Assembly (NCBI GenBank): GCA_963712305.1
Contig: CAVQHI010000001.1
Location: forward strand, 1,240,001 to 1,304,000
DNA from: DATFNI01 sp963712305
GTDB taxonomy: Bacteria; Bacteroidota; Rhodothermia; Balneolales; DATFMH01
Length of the DNA stretch: 64,000 nt
Direction: 5' to 3'
Shown: positions 34,799 through 43,854 of the stretch, piece after piece
How positions within the stretch are numbered: position 1 is the stretch's first letter
Layout of the letters: every line of letters begins with the position of its first letter
The notes under the pieces: generated by a model
What the model was told of the DNA's origin: nothing
Database searches by the model: none
The model's input: only the letters and a program-made list of their open reading frames with translations
Program-made: the position numbers and the translations under genes

Positions 34799-36451
34799 TT
34801 ACTGCGTCGGATAACCTGGGTTTTGAGTCAGGTTTGTATTTGCCTGCAACTGTGCAAATGGAATCGGATAGACATTGACATGTTTATCCGGATCGGCCGT
34901 AGTCCTGGAGTTTTCTCCAGACGGCCACCAGGCATCATTAAAGGCTGTTGGTCCCGCCGGGTACTGGGCACCCTTTGTTCCATCACTGCTATAGGCATAA
35001 TGCATTCCACCCTGGAAGCGAATCAAGTCCGAACGACGCCATGCCTCAGTATATAATTCATGACCACGTTCCAGAAGGATCTTGTATCCATCCAAAGAGG
35101 TGTAATCACTTAGACCAGCACGCTCGCGGACCATGTTAACAAGACGTAGTGCTTCGGCATCACTTGGATTCATTCTCCACAGTGCTTCCGCTTTCATCAG
35201 GAGCACGTCAGCATACCTGAATACCGGAAAGTCATTGCTAAGATTGCTTGTAGCTCCGTTGGCATACTCAAACTTATGAAAACGGGCTCCTGCTTCCCTC
35301 CAGGCCTGTGGTTCAAGCTGGTTGATATGCGGAGTAAAATAAAGGGTATCGCCATGAGGTTCACCCGGAAATGCCTGCTGGTCGATCAGAATATCGCCGG
35401 CTGCGCTCTTTTGATACCCAACAAGGAATCCTTGTTTCCGTACATCATTGCTCTGAAATGAATTGTAGAAATCTTCCAGCGTAGCATATCCATTCCATGG
35501 TTGTTCCTGCAGATTGAACGTCTGCTGTGTCAGGTAATGGCCTGTCATATTTGCAATATTGAATCCAGTCAGAAAGACCTGATCATACGGTATTGCAAAA
35601 ATGGTTTCTGACGAGTTCTGATTTTGTGTTTTGAAGTCATCGAAATAATTCGTTGACAGGCTATAATTACCAGAATTAATCAGTGAATCACACTGGGCCA
35701 CAGCTTCCTGCCAATGGGCAGTACCCGTATAGACCTCCGAATTCAGATACAATTTTGCGAGTATGAAATGAGCAGCCCAGACATTCATCCGACCATAAGT
35801 CGATTGATTGTTGGCTCTACTGAGTTGATTCATATTGTCCTTAACCTCTTTTTCAATGAAGTTATAGACTTTAGTGCGGCCCGCCTGGAAATTCTTCTCG
35901 TTTGCCGGTGCCTGGGATGCGTTGGCAAAATCAGTAACAATGGGGACATTTCCGTAGAGGTCCAACAACCAGTAATAGTAGAGTGCACGCAGGGTCTTAA
36001 GCTCTGCAGTAAAACTTGCAGCTTTGGCCTGATCTACCGAACCGCTCTTTACGAGTTGATCAAATTGATAAATCAGGCGGTTACAAGTATTTACACCACC
36101 GAACAGAAATGTCCACGTATTATTGATGTAATCATCCTTGATATCAAACGTGTGAAGCTGAGCACGTATCCATTGCCCGCCGTCGTACCAGTCAGTACCG
36201 CGTTGGGGAATGACGGTCTCATCTGTGGAATTTTCCTGAGCGGAGAAATATCCATTGTGTCCGCCATAAGCTCCGAGGTTACTATAAGCTGCTCCCAAGG
36301 CAGAAGAGAATTGCTCATCGGTTTGGAAGAAGTTATTAGCTGTAACCGTGCTATATGGTTTCTCTGTCAGATTTGTACAGGATACACTTACCACAACAGC
36401 GGCCAAGAGTACCCACATCCATTTTTGTTTAAAAAGCTTTTTTGTACTCAT
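34799..36451 (-). CDS. susD: SusD/RagB family nutrient-binding outer-membrane lipoprotein
   Basis: Protein of 550 aa with lipobox VSVSC (near residue 25). It then shows the classical SusD start NLTEKPYSTVTANNFFQTDE and the TPR-like helical body with LRALYYYWLLDLYGNVPI. The C-terminal half has FPVFRYADVLLMKAEALWR and ELYTEAWRRSDLIRF, both diagnostic. SusD caps the SusC channel on the cell surface and captures the ligand, usually an oligosaccharide or peptide. It follows susC by 24 bp. The ligand is unknown; no glycoside hydrolase lies in the same operon. Confidence 0.95.
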   Translation of the reverse strand: MSTKKLFKQKWMWVLLAAVVVSVSCTNLTEKPYSTVTANNFFQTDEQFSSALGAAYSNLGAYGGHNGYFSAQENSTDETVIPQRGTDWYDGGQWIRAQLHTFDIKDDYINNTWTFLFGGVNTCNRLIYQFDQLVKSGSVDQAKAASFTAELKTLRALYYYWLLDLYGNVPIVTDFANASQAPANEKNFQAGRTKVYNFIEKEVKDNMNQLSRANNQSTYGRMNVWAAHFILAKLYLNSEVYTGTAHWQEAVAQCDSLINSGNYSLSTNYFDDFKTQNQNSSETIFAIPYDQVFLTGFNIANMTGHYLTQQTFNLQEQPWNGYATLEDFYNSFQSNDVRKQGFLVGYQKSAAGDILIDQQAFPGEPHGDTLYFTPHINQLEPQAWREAGARFHKFEYANGATSNLSNDFPVFRYADVLLMKAEALWRMNPSDAEALRLVNMVRERAGLSDYTSLDGYKILLERGHELYTEAWRRSDLIRFQGGMHYAYSSDGTKGAQYPAGPTAFNDAWWPSGENSRTTADPDKHVNVYPIPFAQLQANTNLTQNPGYPTQ

Positions 36452-36475
36452 GTCAAATACGATTTACAGCTGCGA

Positions 36476-39400
36476 TTAAAATTTGAGATTTACACCCAGG
36501 GTAAAGGTACGTGCCATGAACCATGAGTTCCGGCGAGCGATGCCCGGTGCAAGTTTGTCCGGGTTAGCTGCATTTGCAGGGAAACCTCCGTTATCAGCAT
36601 TCCCAACATCCGCAAGACTTGGTTCTGGATCAGGACCTTTAAAATTAGTGATGGTCACCAGGTTCTGGCCTGTCACAAAGAATCGCAGGCTTGTCACAGA
36701 GAAATTCTTTGGCAAGGGTACCGTATAACCAAGAGTGGCGTTATCGAGTTTGACAAAATCACCCTTTTCCACATCGTAACTTGTGAATTGCGGATCTTCA
36801 GTGAGCCCCTTCAAACTAAGTGATGAGGAGAGCACATTATGCTGACCGACAACAGATGGCGCCGGATCTTCGTAGAAGGCCCGAAATGTATTGATCAGGT
36901 CATGACCAAACGTGCCCCTGATGAAGAAATTCAGATCCCAATTCTTATAGTTGATCGAGTTATTCCAGCCGAACTGCCATTTGGGAAGTCCGTTTCCAAG
37001 TACGGTACGATCTGATGGCTGTGCATCACTGAACGCAATGACCTTACCCGTTGGCTTCCCATTCTGATCCAGTTGTTTCACCATCCATTTACCATTTTGA
37101 ACTCCGGCAAAAATAGGACCCCAAATCTGGCCAAGTGGTTCACCTTCTTTAACCCTGATCAAATAGGTACTGTTCTGTCCAGGTGCGCCAAGGTTTGAAA
37201 TAAACTGTTGGCTACCGAACTGGAACTGATCATTTGAAAGAGAAGCAAGACGTGTTCTTCTATACAGTGAAAACGTTCCGCTGGTCGTCCAACTGAAATC
37301 AGACTTTTGGATGGCATTCACGGTCAGGTTGAAATCAAAACCCGCGTTGTTCAATTTACCGACATTTAGCCATTCTGTTGTGGACAGATTCGGCGGAACC
37401 GGCACTGTGGCCTGATAAATCAGGTTGTCGGTTTTGTCGTAGTAATAGTCAATGGATCCACTGACCTTAGAATTAAGGAGGGCAAAATCAACACCAAAAT
37501 CGAGGCCTTTCTTCGTCTCCCACTTCAGATACGGGTTATTCTGTTGTGATGGTGAATAAGCCGGAATAAAAGTTCCATTCACCAGAAACGAACCACTTGG
37601 GGAGAATCGTAAGAGAGACAGATAGCTCTCGGGAGCATCATTCCCGGTGACTCCGTAAGATCCACGGATCTTTAAGCTGTTAACGTGGGGAAGATTGATC
37701 AACTCGGTAAGTTGAATACCACCGTTTACTGCCCAAAAGTTACCCCACTTATTGTTGATGCCAAACCTGGTCGAGCCTTCATGTCTGATGCTCGCAGAAG
37801 CGAAGTAAGTATCACGGTAATTCAGATTGGCTCTTCCAAAGAAAGCAATAAGTTTATGAGAATCTTTACTGCTTGTAATATCGGCCAAACCGTTTGCGAT
37901 ATCCTGAGCCCCACTCAGATTATTAAAAGAGAACGCATCCGTGATAAAATTACCGGCATAAATATGAGAGTAAGTGTGGTAAAACTCCTGGTAGGAATAC
38001 CCGGCAACAGCGTCCACATCCATTCCGGAGAACACGGTGTGCAAGTAGTGTCCGGTAGCTTCTACGAGTCGATCCGTATAATCATTTTTATCCTCTCTGG
38101 CCCAACCTGTGTGGTTAAATCCACGATAATTGGCTGTACTTGGATAATACTGATCCTGGGAATCTGATCGGCGCTGCTCCGAATAAAAGCCGGCCAAACT
38201 CAATCCCGGAATATAATCCGAGAAATCATACTCACCCCGCAAACTACCTAAAATTTGCTTCCGATTACCCTGGTTTATGTTTTGGTTAATGATGGCAACC
38301 GGGTTAAAGTAATCGAACGCATTTTCTTCGTAGTATCCACCATAAGTTGGATTACTTGGGTCCTTTATTGGGGCCGTCGGATTATAGATAGTTGCATAAC
38401 GGAAAGCTTCCGGGAAGCCTAATTCCTGATTTTTATTGGTAACCGAAAGATTAACCTTGAATGTGGCCTTTTGATTCAAAGCGTATTGCGTAAGATTTAA
38501 GCGGCCGTTCAGTTGATTAAATCCGGTATGTCTTTCGATACCCTGAACATCACGATAGTTGAGCGAAGCCCGATAGGCGGTATTTTGTGCACCCCCTGAA
38601 AAAGCCAGTTCGTGTATTTGATCAACGCCGGTATGTGTTATCGCATTCATCCAATCAGTTGATGAACCACGGTCAGAAGAACCTGTAAGGCTCTTATATT
38701 GATCTGCACTTAAAACTTTAACTTCACGATATGGATTTGATAGAGCTACGGAACCATTATACTCCACGCTGAATGATGGTTTTCCGGATGATACAGAACC
38801 CGATTTGGTAGTGATGATAATTACACCGCCGGATCCGCGTGTTCCATATATAGCTGATGAAGAAGCATCCTTCAAAACATCAATCGACTTGATGTCATTG
38901 GGATCGACGCTACTCATAGATGCGCCTGGGACCCCATCAATAACAACAAGTGGTGATGAATTTGCACCGATAGACGAGAGACCACGCAGACGGATAGTGT
39001 AATCCCCGTTGGGATCACCGCCTGGCTTACTAATCGTCATCCCGGAAACCTTACCCTGCAGTAATTGAGCAGGATCGTTGATGGTTCCTTTATTAAAATC
39101 TTCAGACGAGACACTCGTCACAGAACTTGTGATTGTTTTCTTTTCCTGGGAACCATATCCGACTACAACTAATTCCTGACCGCCGTAAGTCTCCGAAATC
39201 AATGCGATATTGATTGTAGACTGTCCATTGATAGGTTCTATTTGTGATTGATATCCTATATATGAGAATACCAATGTATCCTGCAATGAAGATACATTTA
39301 CGGAATAATTACCATTTGGATCCGTCGCAGTTCCGCTGGTTGTACCCTTCACGAGAATATTCACTCCCGGAAGCGGACTTCCATCAGATTTAGCTGTGAC

Positions 39401-39499
39401 TTTTCCTGTTACAGTATTTTGTGCCATGGCATTCGTTACCATGGCAGCGCAAAACAAGATAGACGTTAGTAACAGTCTTACATGTTTCCACCTTTCCAT
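36476..39499 (-). CDS. susC: SusC/RagA family TonB-dependent outer-membrane transporter
   Basis: Protein of 1007 aa with signal peptide ending TNAMAQ. A carboxypeptidase-regulatory-like domain (about 28-110) starts with TVTGKVTAKSDGSPLPGVNI. The SusC plug follows, with LQGKVSGMTISKPGGDP, LRGLSSIGANSSPLVVIDG and KDASSSAIYGTRGSGGVIIIT, and then a 22-strand barrel ends in aromatic F (LGVNLKF). It imports the ligand handed over by SusD using TonB energy. A clear ribosome site (GGGAGG) precedes the start. Upstream lies a long AT-rich control region with a 30-bp palindrome and a LacI-like site. Confidence 0.96.
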   Translation of the reverse strand: MERWKHVRLLLTSILFCAAMVTNAMAQNTVTGKVTAKSDGSPLPGVNILVKGTTSGTATDPNGNYSVNVSSLQDTLVFSYIGYQSQIEPINGQSTINIALISETYGGQELVVVGYGSQEKKTITSSVTSVSSEDFNKGTINDPAQLLQGKVSGMTISKPGGDPNGDYTIRLRGLSSIGANSSPLVVIDGVPGASMSSVDPNDIKSIDVLKDASSSAIYGTRGSGGVIIITTKSGSVSSGKPSFSVEYNGSVALSNPYREVKVLSADQYKSLTGSSDRGSSTDWMNAITHTGVDQIHELAFSGGAQNTAYRASLNYRDVQGIERHTGFNQLNGRLNLTQYALNQKATFKVNLSVTNKNQELGFPEAFRYATIYNPTAPIKDPSNPTYGGYYEENAFDYFNPVAIINQNINQGNRKQILGSLRGEYDFSDYIPGLSLAGFYSEQRRSDSQDQYYPSTANYRGFNHTGWAREDKNDYTDRLVEATGHYLHTVFSGMDVDAVAGYSYQEFYHTYSHIYAGNFITDAFSFNNLSGAQDIANGLADITSSKDSHKLIAFFGRANLNYRDTYFASASIRHEGSTRFGINNKWGNFWAVNGGIQLTELINLPHVNSLKIRGSYGVTGNDAPESYLSLLRFSPSGSFLVNGTFIPAYSPSQQNNPYLKWETKKGLDFGVDFALLNSKVSGSIDYYYDKTDNLIYQATVPVPPNLSTTEWLNVGKLNNAGFDFNLTVNAIQKSDFSWTTSGTFSLYRRTRLASLSNDQFQFGSQQFISNLGAPGQNSTYLIRVKEGEPLGQIWGPIFAGVQNGKWMVKQLDQNGKPTGKVIAFSDAQPSDRTVLGNGLPKWQFGWNNSINYKNWDLNFFIRGTFGHDLINTFRAFYEDPAPSVVGQHNVLSSSLSLKGLTEDPQFTSYDVEKGDFVKLDNATLGYTVPLPKNFSVTSLRFFVTGQNLVTITNFKGPDPEPSLADVGNADNGGFPANAANPDKLAPGIARRNSWFMARTFTLGVNLKF

Positions 39500-39866
39500 T
39501 CTTTTCCTCCCTGGTTATTGTGACTACAGACTTGGAGATAAACCAATCGTGATGTTATCGAATGATTTTAACTTTTGCAATAAACTTGCATGATAATTAT
39601 GGCAATTAAATGAACCAGCAAAATTAATTAATTAATTATTATTATTATTATTATTTAAAATAATAACGCATATATATACTAATTATTAATATTTTTAACT
39701 ATAAAGTATATTATACAATAAATAATACTTGTATATTATTCCAAAATATTAAAAAATGTTTTCGTTAACATTCGCATATTATCCATATAAAGCTTTAGAG
39801 ATCATTTATAAACTATCCTATATATCATCATTTATTTAGTTATTGAATAACATAATAGTCTTTATT

Positions 39867-39896
39867 ATAAAATCTAATAACGTTATTAGATTTTAT
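39867..39896. promoter_or_regulatory. 30-bp perfect palindrome upstream of susC
   Basis: The arm ATAAAATCTAATAAC is followed directly by its exact reverse complement, with no spacer, centred at 39881/39882 and about 370 bp before the susC start. It could be an operator for a dimeric regulator or a cruciform-forming site. There is no T-run or gene end nearby, so it is not a plain terminator. Confidence 0.5.
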
Positions 39897-40347
39897 GTTT
39901 AACGATAACATTACCTCACTTATTAACTCCAAAAACCCCTTTTATTTGAATAAAAATTGTTAAATAAAATCATGCAACAAGTTGTACAAAAAAACCAATA
40001 CATTACATAACGTCTTTTATATAAGTATTTACCTTTTATCCACTATCTCTTTCATAACCCTGTTACAAAAAACACTACAACCGCTATCTAATACTTCAAA
40101 AAACGTTCACCCTCAAATGACTATACATAAGACCAAATATTACTGTAATAATACTCCATTTATGTTAGTGTCTTTGATTTTTCATTTCTTCACATTTAAA
40201 AACTGTTAATTTGTTACATTTTATTTCATGAAAGAAAATCAGACACTTTCTTCCATTGGTGCAATTCTGTTTAAATTCACCACAAAAGTAGATTTCATTA
40301 CACATCAGGATTACTTTCAAAAGAGATGAAACGGACGTGATTTTTAA

Positions 40348-40361
40348 CTGAAGCGCTTACA
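40348..40361. promoter_or_regulatory. Candidate LacI/CcpA-like operator
   Basis: CTGAAGCGCTTACA has the core AAGCGCTT and a right half (TGTAAGC on the other strand) that matches the cre-type consensus. It shares GAAGCGCTT with the site upstream of the GH3 gene at 3906-3915. It is 850 bp from susC, which is far for direct control. Confidence 0.3.
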
Positions 40362-40631
40362 TTTCGGACAGACACATGAGAGAATAATGGCAACCGTCAC
40401 ATATCATTATCAAAATGTCTGGATGAATTCGAATTATGGTAAGTAAAAGATAACCAGCCAAGAACCGGTGATCTAATGACTATGTATAGCTTCACTTATT
40501 TGTATAGTTCATCAACCGGGAAGTGCAATAACTCCGAGACACTGGGTTAAACCGTCACAGCGAACTGACAAAGAATAAGACCCCAATTCATTATATGAGA
40601 CGTATATAACTTCCGGAAAAAGAATCTAATT

Positions 40632-40661
40632 AAAACAACCAGCTTATTGCGTGCTGGTTGT
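40632..40661 (-). terminator. Terminator overlapping the end of metF
   Basis: A 9-bp stem (ACAACCAGC/GCTGGTTGT) with a 9-nt loop contains the metF stop codon in its loop and ends in TTTT on the minus strand. Confidence 0.7.
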
Positions 40662-41627
40662 CTTGTGAATTTTAGAGAACGTGAGTCCCGGTATTGATTC
40701 TATAACCTCAATAGCCGGCATAGGGTTTGACATAATATAATAGTGCAAACCCGGTGCCCCCCTGTCCAGTAGTTCAATCGATTGTTTCTTACACCACTCA
40801 ATACCAATTTGTTTTGCCTGGTCAGGATTCTTCGTTAACTCGGCTGTTAATTCTTCCGGAAGATTCACAAAAAATGTCCGCGGCAGTGAACTCATGTTGC
40901 TGGACCGGGTAATCACTTTCAGTCCTGGTACGATAGGCACAGTGATACCGGCATCCCGGCATTTATCCACAAAATTAAAATAGGCATCATTATCAAAAAA
41001 CATCTGGGTAACGATGTAGTCGGCTCCGGCATCTACCTTTTCTTTCAGAGAATGAATATCCCAGTCGAGATTGGGTGCTTCAAAATGTTTTTCCGGATAG
41101 CCACCTACTCCGATGCAAAAATTAGTAGACTGGGCATCGATTAATTCTTCCAGATAAACCCCCTGGTTCATGCGCTTAATCTGTTTGACCAGGTCTATTG
41201 CATACGGATTTATAGAGCGGTCGGGAGAGACAGGTTTCGGGGCAGCGTCGTCTCCCCTGATCGCCAGCACATTATCAATTCCCAGATAGTGCAGCTCGAT
41301 AAGAGCATCCTCTGTCTCTTCCTTGGTAAAACCGCGACAGATAACGTGCGGAACGGGATCTACTCCATAGCGATGTTTGATAGCAGCACACAGTCCGATC
41401 GTACCCGGCCGTTTACGTTTGGTGTGTCTTTTCACTGTTCCGTCGGGCAGTTCTTCATAATAAGCCTCGGCGGCGTGTGAGGTCACATCGATAAAAGGAG
41501 GACGAAACCGCATGACCTCATCGAGAGAATCAAATACCTGTTGAACAGAACTTCCTCTTTTGGGGGGTATGATTTCGAAGGAAATCAGGGGACTGCCGGC
41601 TTTTTCGTAGTGCTCTATAACTTTCAT
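40644..41627 (-). CDS. metF: Methylenetetrahydrofolate reductase
   Basis: Protein of 327 aa that reduces 5,10-methylene-THF to 5-methyl-THF, the methyl source for methionine. The family start SFEIIPPKRGSSVQQVFDSL carries the catalytic glutamate. HVICRGFTKEE and LGIDNVLAIRGD line the FAD/folate site, and ADYIVTQMFFDNDAYFNFVD is the usual C-terminal signature. It is divergent from pdxJ-era, with a 150-bp gap. Its methionine role fits the metY-metX-thrA cluster 2 kb away. No riboswitch is visible before it. Confidence 0.93.
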   Translation of the reverse strand: MKVIEHYEKAGSPLISFEIIPPKRGSSVQQVFDSLDEVMRFRPPFIDVTSHAAEAYYEELPDGTVKRHTKRKRPGTIGLCAAIKHRYGVDPVPHVICRGFTKEETEDALIELHYLGIDNVLAIRGDDAAPKPVSPDRSINPYAIDLVKQIKRMNQGVYLEELIDAQSTNFCIGVGGYPEKHFEAPNLDWDIHSLKEKVDAGADYIVTQMFFDNDAYFNFVDKCRDAGITVPIVPGLKVITRSSNMSSLPRTFFVNLPEELTAELTKNPDQAKQIGIEWCKKQSIELLDRGAPGLHYYIMSNPMPAIEVIESIPGLTFSKIHKTTSTQ

Positions 41628-41777
41628 TTAAATCAATTCTCAGTATCTTTGAACCTTATAATCTGTCCTCTATAGCAGATATCAGCTTCGGTTGCTTAAC
41701 GTTGTTGCATTATTTCAATATACCTTGCAAGAATACTACGAATACCAATTTTTTTCCAGTCAGAACAAAATACACTT

Positions 41778-42515
41778 ATGCAATTACTTGTCAATATAGA
41801 TCATGTTGCCACTCTTCGAAATGCTCGGGATGAAGGTTATCCGGATCCGGTCGAAGCCGCAAGAGTATGTGAAGATGCCGGCGCAAAGGGTATTGTATTT
41901 CACCTCAGGGAAGACAGGAGGCATATTAGAGATAGCGATGTCCAAAGGTTAAAACAATCTGTTCGTGGACTCATCGATTTCGAAATGGCCGCTACCGATG
42001 AAATGTTAAAAATATGCAGTAAAATTCAACCAGATTTGTCAACGCTGGTTCCGGAAAAGCGTCAGGAATTGACTACCGAAGGAGGTCTTGACATGAAAGT
42101 ACTCTATAAAGACTTTCAAACCCGTGTGGTTCCGTTTCTTAAGGAAAATCATGTTGCCATCAGCCTCTTTGTCGATCCGGTGATTGACGATATCAAGCGA
42201 TCCGTCGATCTCGGTGTTGAAGCCGTTGAACTGCATACGGGCACCTATGCCAATGCTGAAACGGACATAGAACGGAAATATGAACTCGACAGGTTGATTA
42301 AGGCGGCTGAACTCGCTCATTCCTCTGGACTCCAGGTAAACGCAGGTCACGGTCTTAATTTTGAAAATACGCGCCCACTCATCGAATCCATTCCATTTTT
42401 ACATGATGTCAGCATTGGCCATGCTTTAATCTGCGACGCCCTGTTCAACGGCCTGGTAAATTCGGTACAGCGGATGGCGGATATCATTCATAGTGGGTCA
42501 GCTGATGAAAACTGA
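41778..42515 (+). CDS. pdxJ: Pyridoxine 5'-phosphate synthase
   Basis: Protein of 245 aa, the usual length. It condenses 1-deoxyxylulose 5-phosphate with 3-amino-1-hydroxyacetone 1-phosphate to pyridoxine 5'-phosphate, in the DXP-dependent B6 pathway. Motifs: NIDHVATLRNARDEGYPDPV, GIVFHLREDRRHI, FEMAATDEM and VNAGHGLNFENT. The cofactor is used by MetY further downstream. It overlaps the start of era, so both are translated from one message. Confidence 0.95.
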   Translation: MQLLVNIDHVATLRNARDEGYPDPVEAARVCEDAGAKGIVFHLREDRRHIRDSDVQRLKQSVRGLIDFEMAATDEMLKICSKIQPDLSTLVPEKRQELTTEGGLDMKVLYKDFQTRVVPFLKENHVAISLFVDPVIDDIKRSVDLGVEAVELHTGTYANAETDIERKYELDRLIKAAELAHSSGLQVNAGHGLNFENTRPLIESIPFLHDVSIGHALICDALFNGLVNSVQRMADIIHSGSADEN

Positions 42516-43416
42516 ACAACAAGATCCGAATTTCAAAAAGACTGTGCATAAGTCGGGCTATGTGGCTTTGATTGGCAAGCCGAATGCGGGAAAATCTACC
42601 CTGTTTAACACGCTTATCGGATCCCGCCTCTCTATAACCACGCCGAAACCCCAAACTACGCGGCATAGAATCTTAGGGATTTACTCCAGTGACAACGCGC
42701 AGATTATATTTCTCGACACACCGGGCATCATCAAACCAAATTACCGGCTTCAACAATTGATGATGGACCAGGTCGAACGTACACGTCAGGATTCAGACGT
42801 TGTACTATTTATATACGATGTAACGAACGACAAAAAACCTGACGTGCCGGTCGAACTGCTGAACTCATTCAGGAAGCCAGTCTTGCTGGTATTAAATAAA
42901 ATGGATCTAATAGCCACCCAAATGGGCCTGCCAGTTGCTGAAGCTCTCGGCAAGACATATCCGTTTGCCGGCATCTTTCCCGTTTCTGCTAAAAAAGGTA
43001 CGGGCGTTGAAGAACTGAAAAGCGAGCTGATAAGGCGTATCCCGCCTGGTCCGCCTTTCTATCCTCACAATCAGATTTCCGAACATCCTGAACGCTTTTT
43101 TGTCGCCGAACTTATCCGGGAACAGATATTCCTTTTATATCAACAGGAAATCCCATATTCGACGACGGTAAATATCATCCAATATCAGGAAGGTGATGAA
43201 ATGGATGTCATCGATGCAGATATCGTTGTAAACCGGGAATCGCAAAAGGGCATACTGATCGGAAAGAAAGGATCTGCTTTGAAGAAAACCGGAACAGCGG
43301 CCCGCAAATCAATCGAAGCATTCCTGGGAAAGAAAGTCCGTCTCAATTTATTTGTAAAAGCAAGAGATAAATGGCGCGACCGTGATTCATTTCTTCGATC
43401 GTATGGTTATGAATAG
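42505..43416 (+). CDS. era: GTPase Era
   Basis: Protein of 303 aa from ATG 42505; a GTG at 42493 gives four extra residues. The G1 loop is GKPNAGKST, the switch motif is DTPGI and the specificity motif NKMD. The C-terminal KH domain carries GILIGKKGSALKKTGTAARK. Era binds the 3' end of 16S rRNA and aids 30S subunit maturation. Its position overlapping pdxJ by 11 bp is a simple two-gene unit. Confidence 0.95.
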   Translation: MKTEQQDPNFKKTVHKSGYVALIGKPNAGKSTLFNTLIGSRLSITTPKPQTTRHRILGIYSSDNAQIIFLDTPGIIKPNYRLQQLMMDQVERTRQDSDVVLFIYDVTNDKKPDVPVELLNSFRKPVLLVLNKMDLIATQMGLPVAEALGKTYPFAGIFPVSAKKGTGVEELKSELIRRIPPGPPFYPHNQISEHPERFFVAELIREQIFLLYQQEIPYSTTVNIIQYQEGDEMDVIDADIVVNRESQKGILIGKKGSALKKTGTAARKSIEAFLGKKVRLNLFVKARDKWRDRDSFLRSYGYE

Positions 43417-43551
43417 TGGCGTTTTCTGCCAACACGATCTGCCGGCCTAAAAATTTGCCAGAACACATTTAATTTCACTATATTTGTTCAAATATAAAGT
43501 GAAGATATTTTTCAATCACTTTTGTTCTTTTTATTGGCTGAAAGCTGAAAA

Positions 43552-43673
43552 TTCTTATCCAGAAAGGCGGAGGGACTGGCCCTATGAAGCCTTAGCAACC
43601 GGTTCAGGTTTACCCCTGAGTGTCAGGTGCTAATTCCAGCTCGGAGGTTTAAAACCCGGGGAAGATGAGAAAG
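43552..43673 (+). ncRNA. SAM-I (S-box) riboswitch
   Basis: The conserved S-box elements appear in order: CTTATCCAGAAAGGCGGAGG, then GACTGGCCC, ATGAAGCC, GCAACC, GTGCTAATTCC and the closing GATGAGAAAG. The P1 strands CTTATC (43554-) and GATGAG (43664-) pair. It sits about 180 bp before metY and would turn the metY-metX-thrA operon off when S-adenosylmethionine is high. The 3' P1 strand AAGATGA can pair with TCATCTT in the following terminator loop, giving the usual antiterminator. Confidence 0.93.
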
Positions 43674-43698
43674 CTGGCTTAATGTATTATAGTTATTG

Positions 43699-43735
43699 AG
43701 CCTCTTCCTATCATCTTTTCGGGAGAGGCTTTTTT
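43699..43735 (+). terminator. Expression-platform terminator of the SAM riboswitch
   Basis: Stem AGCCTCTTCC/GGGAGAGGCT (one G-U pair) with a 12-nt loop, followed by TTTTTT. The loop segment TCATCTT (43711-43717) is complementary to the P1 strand AAGATGA (43662-43668), so ligand-free RNA can avoid termination. Confidence 0.92.
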
Positions 43736-43854
43736 ATTTGCAGCCTTTCCCGAATGGAATCAGTTCTATAAAAACGGTATACCTCTGTCTTACGTTGGAA
43801 TTATCAGCTTGGTAAGGCTAATCACAACGTCAACCTCGTAAAACACTACGCGCA

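Larger units (their letters stand above)
39500..40631. other. AT-rich non-coding region upstream of susC
   Basis: About 1.1 kb between the susC start and the metF end holds no convincing gene. It is extremely AT-rich from 39600 to 40200, with a TTA-type microsatellite near 39627-39655. The only long open frame (39982-40209, plus) has low-complexity composition, no ribosome site and no recognisable motif. The region must carry the susC promoter, and I list a 30-bp palindrome and a LacI-like site separately. Confidence 0.7.

Noticed and set aside
39982..40209. Open frame of 75 codons on the plus strand in the AT-rich region
   Set aside because: Low-complexity, AT-driven composition, no ribosome site and no recognisable motif.
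40963..40971. TTATCCACA (DnaA-like box)
   Set aside because: It lies within the metF coding sequence and is isolated, so chance is the simplest explanation.
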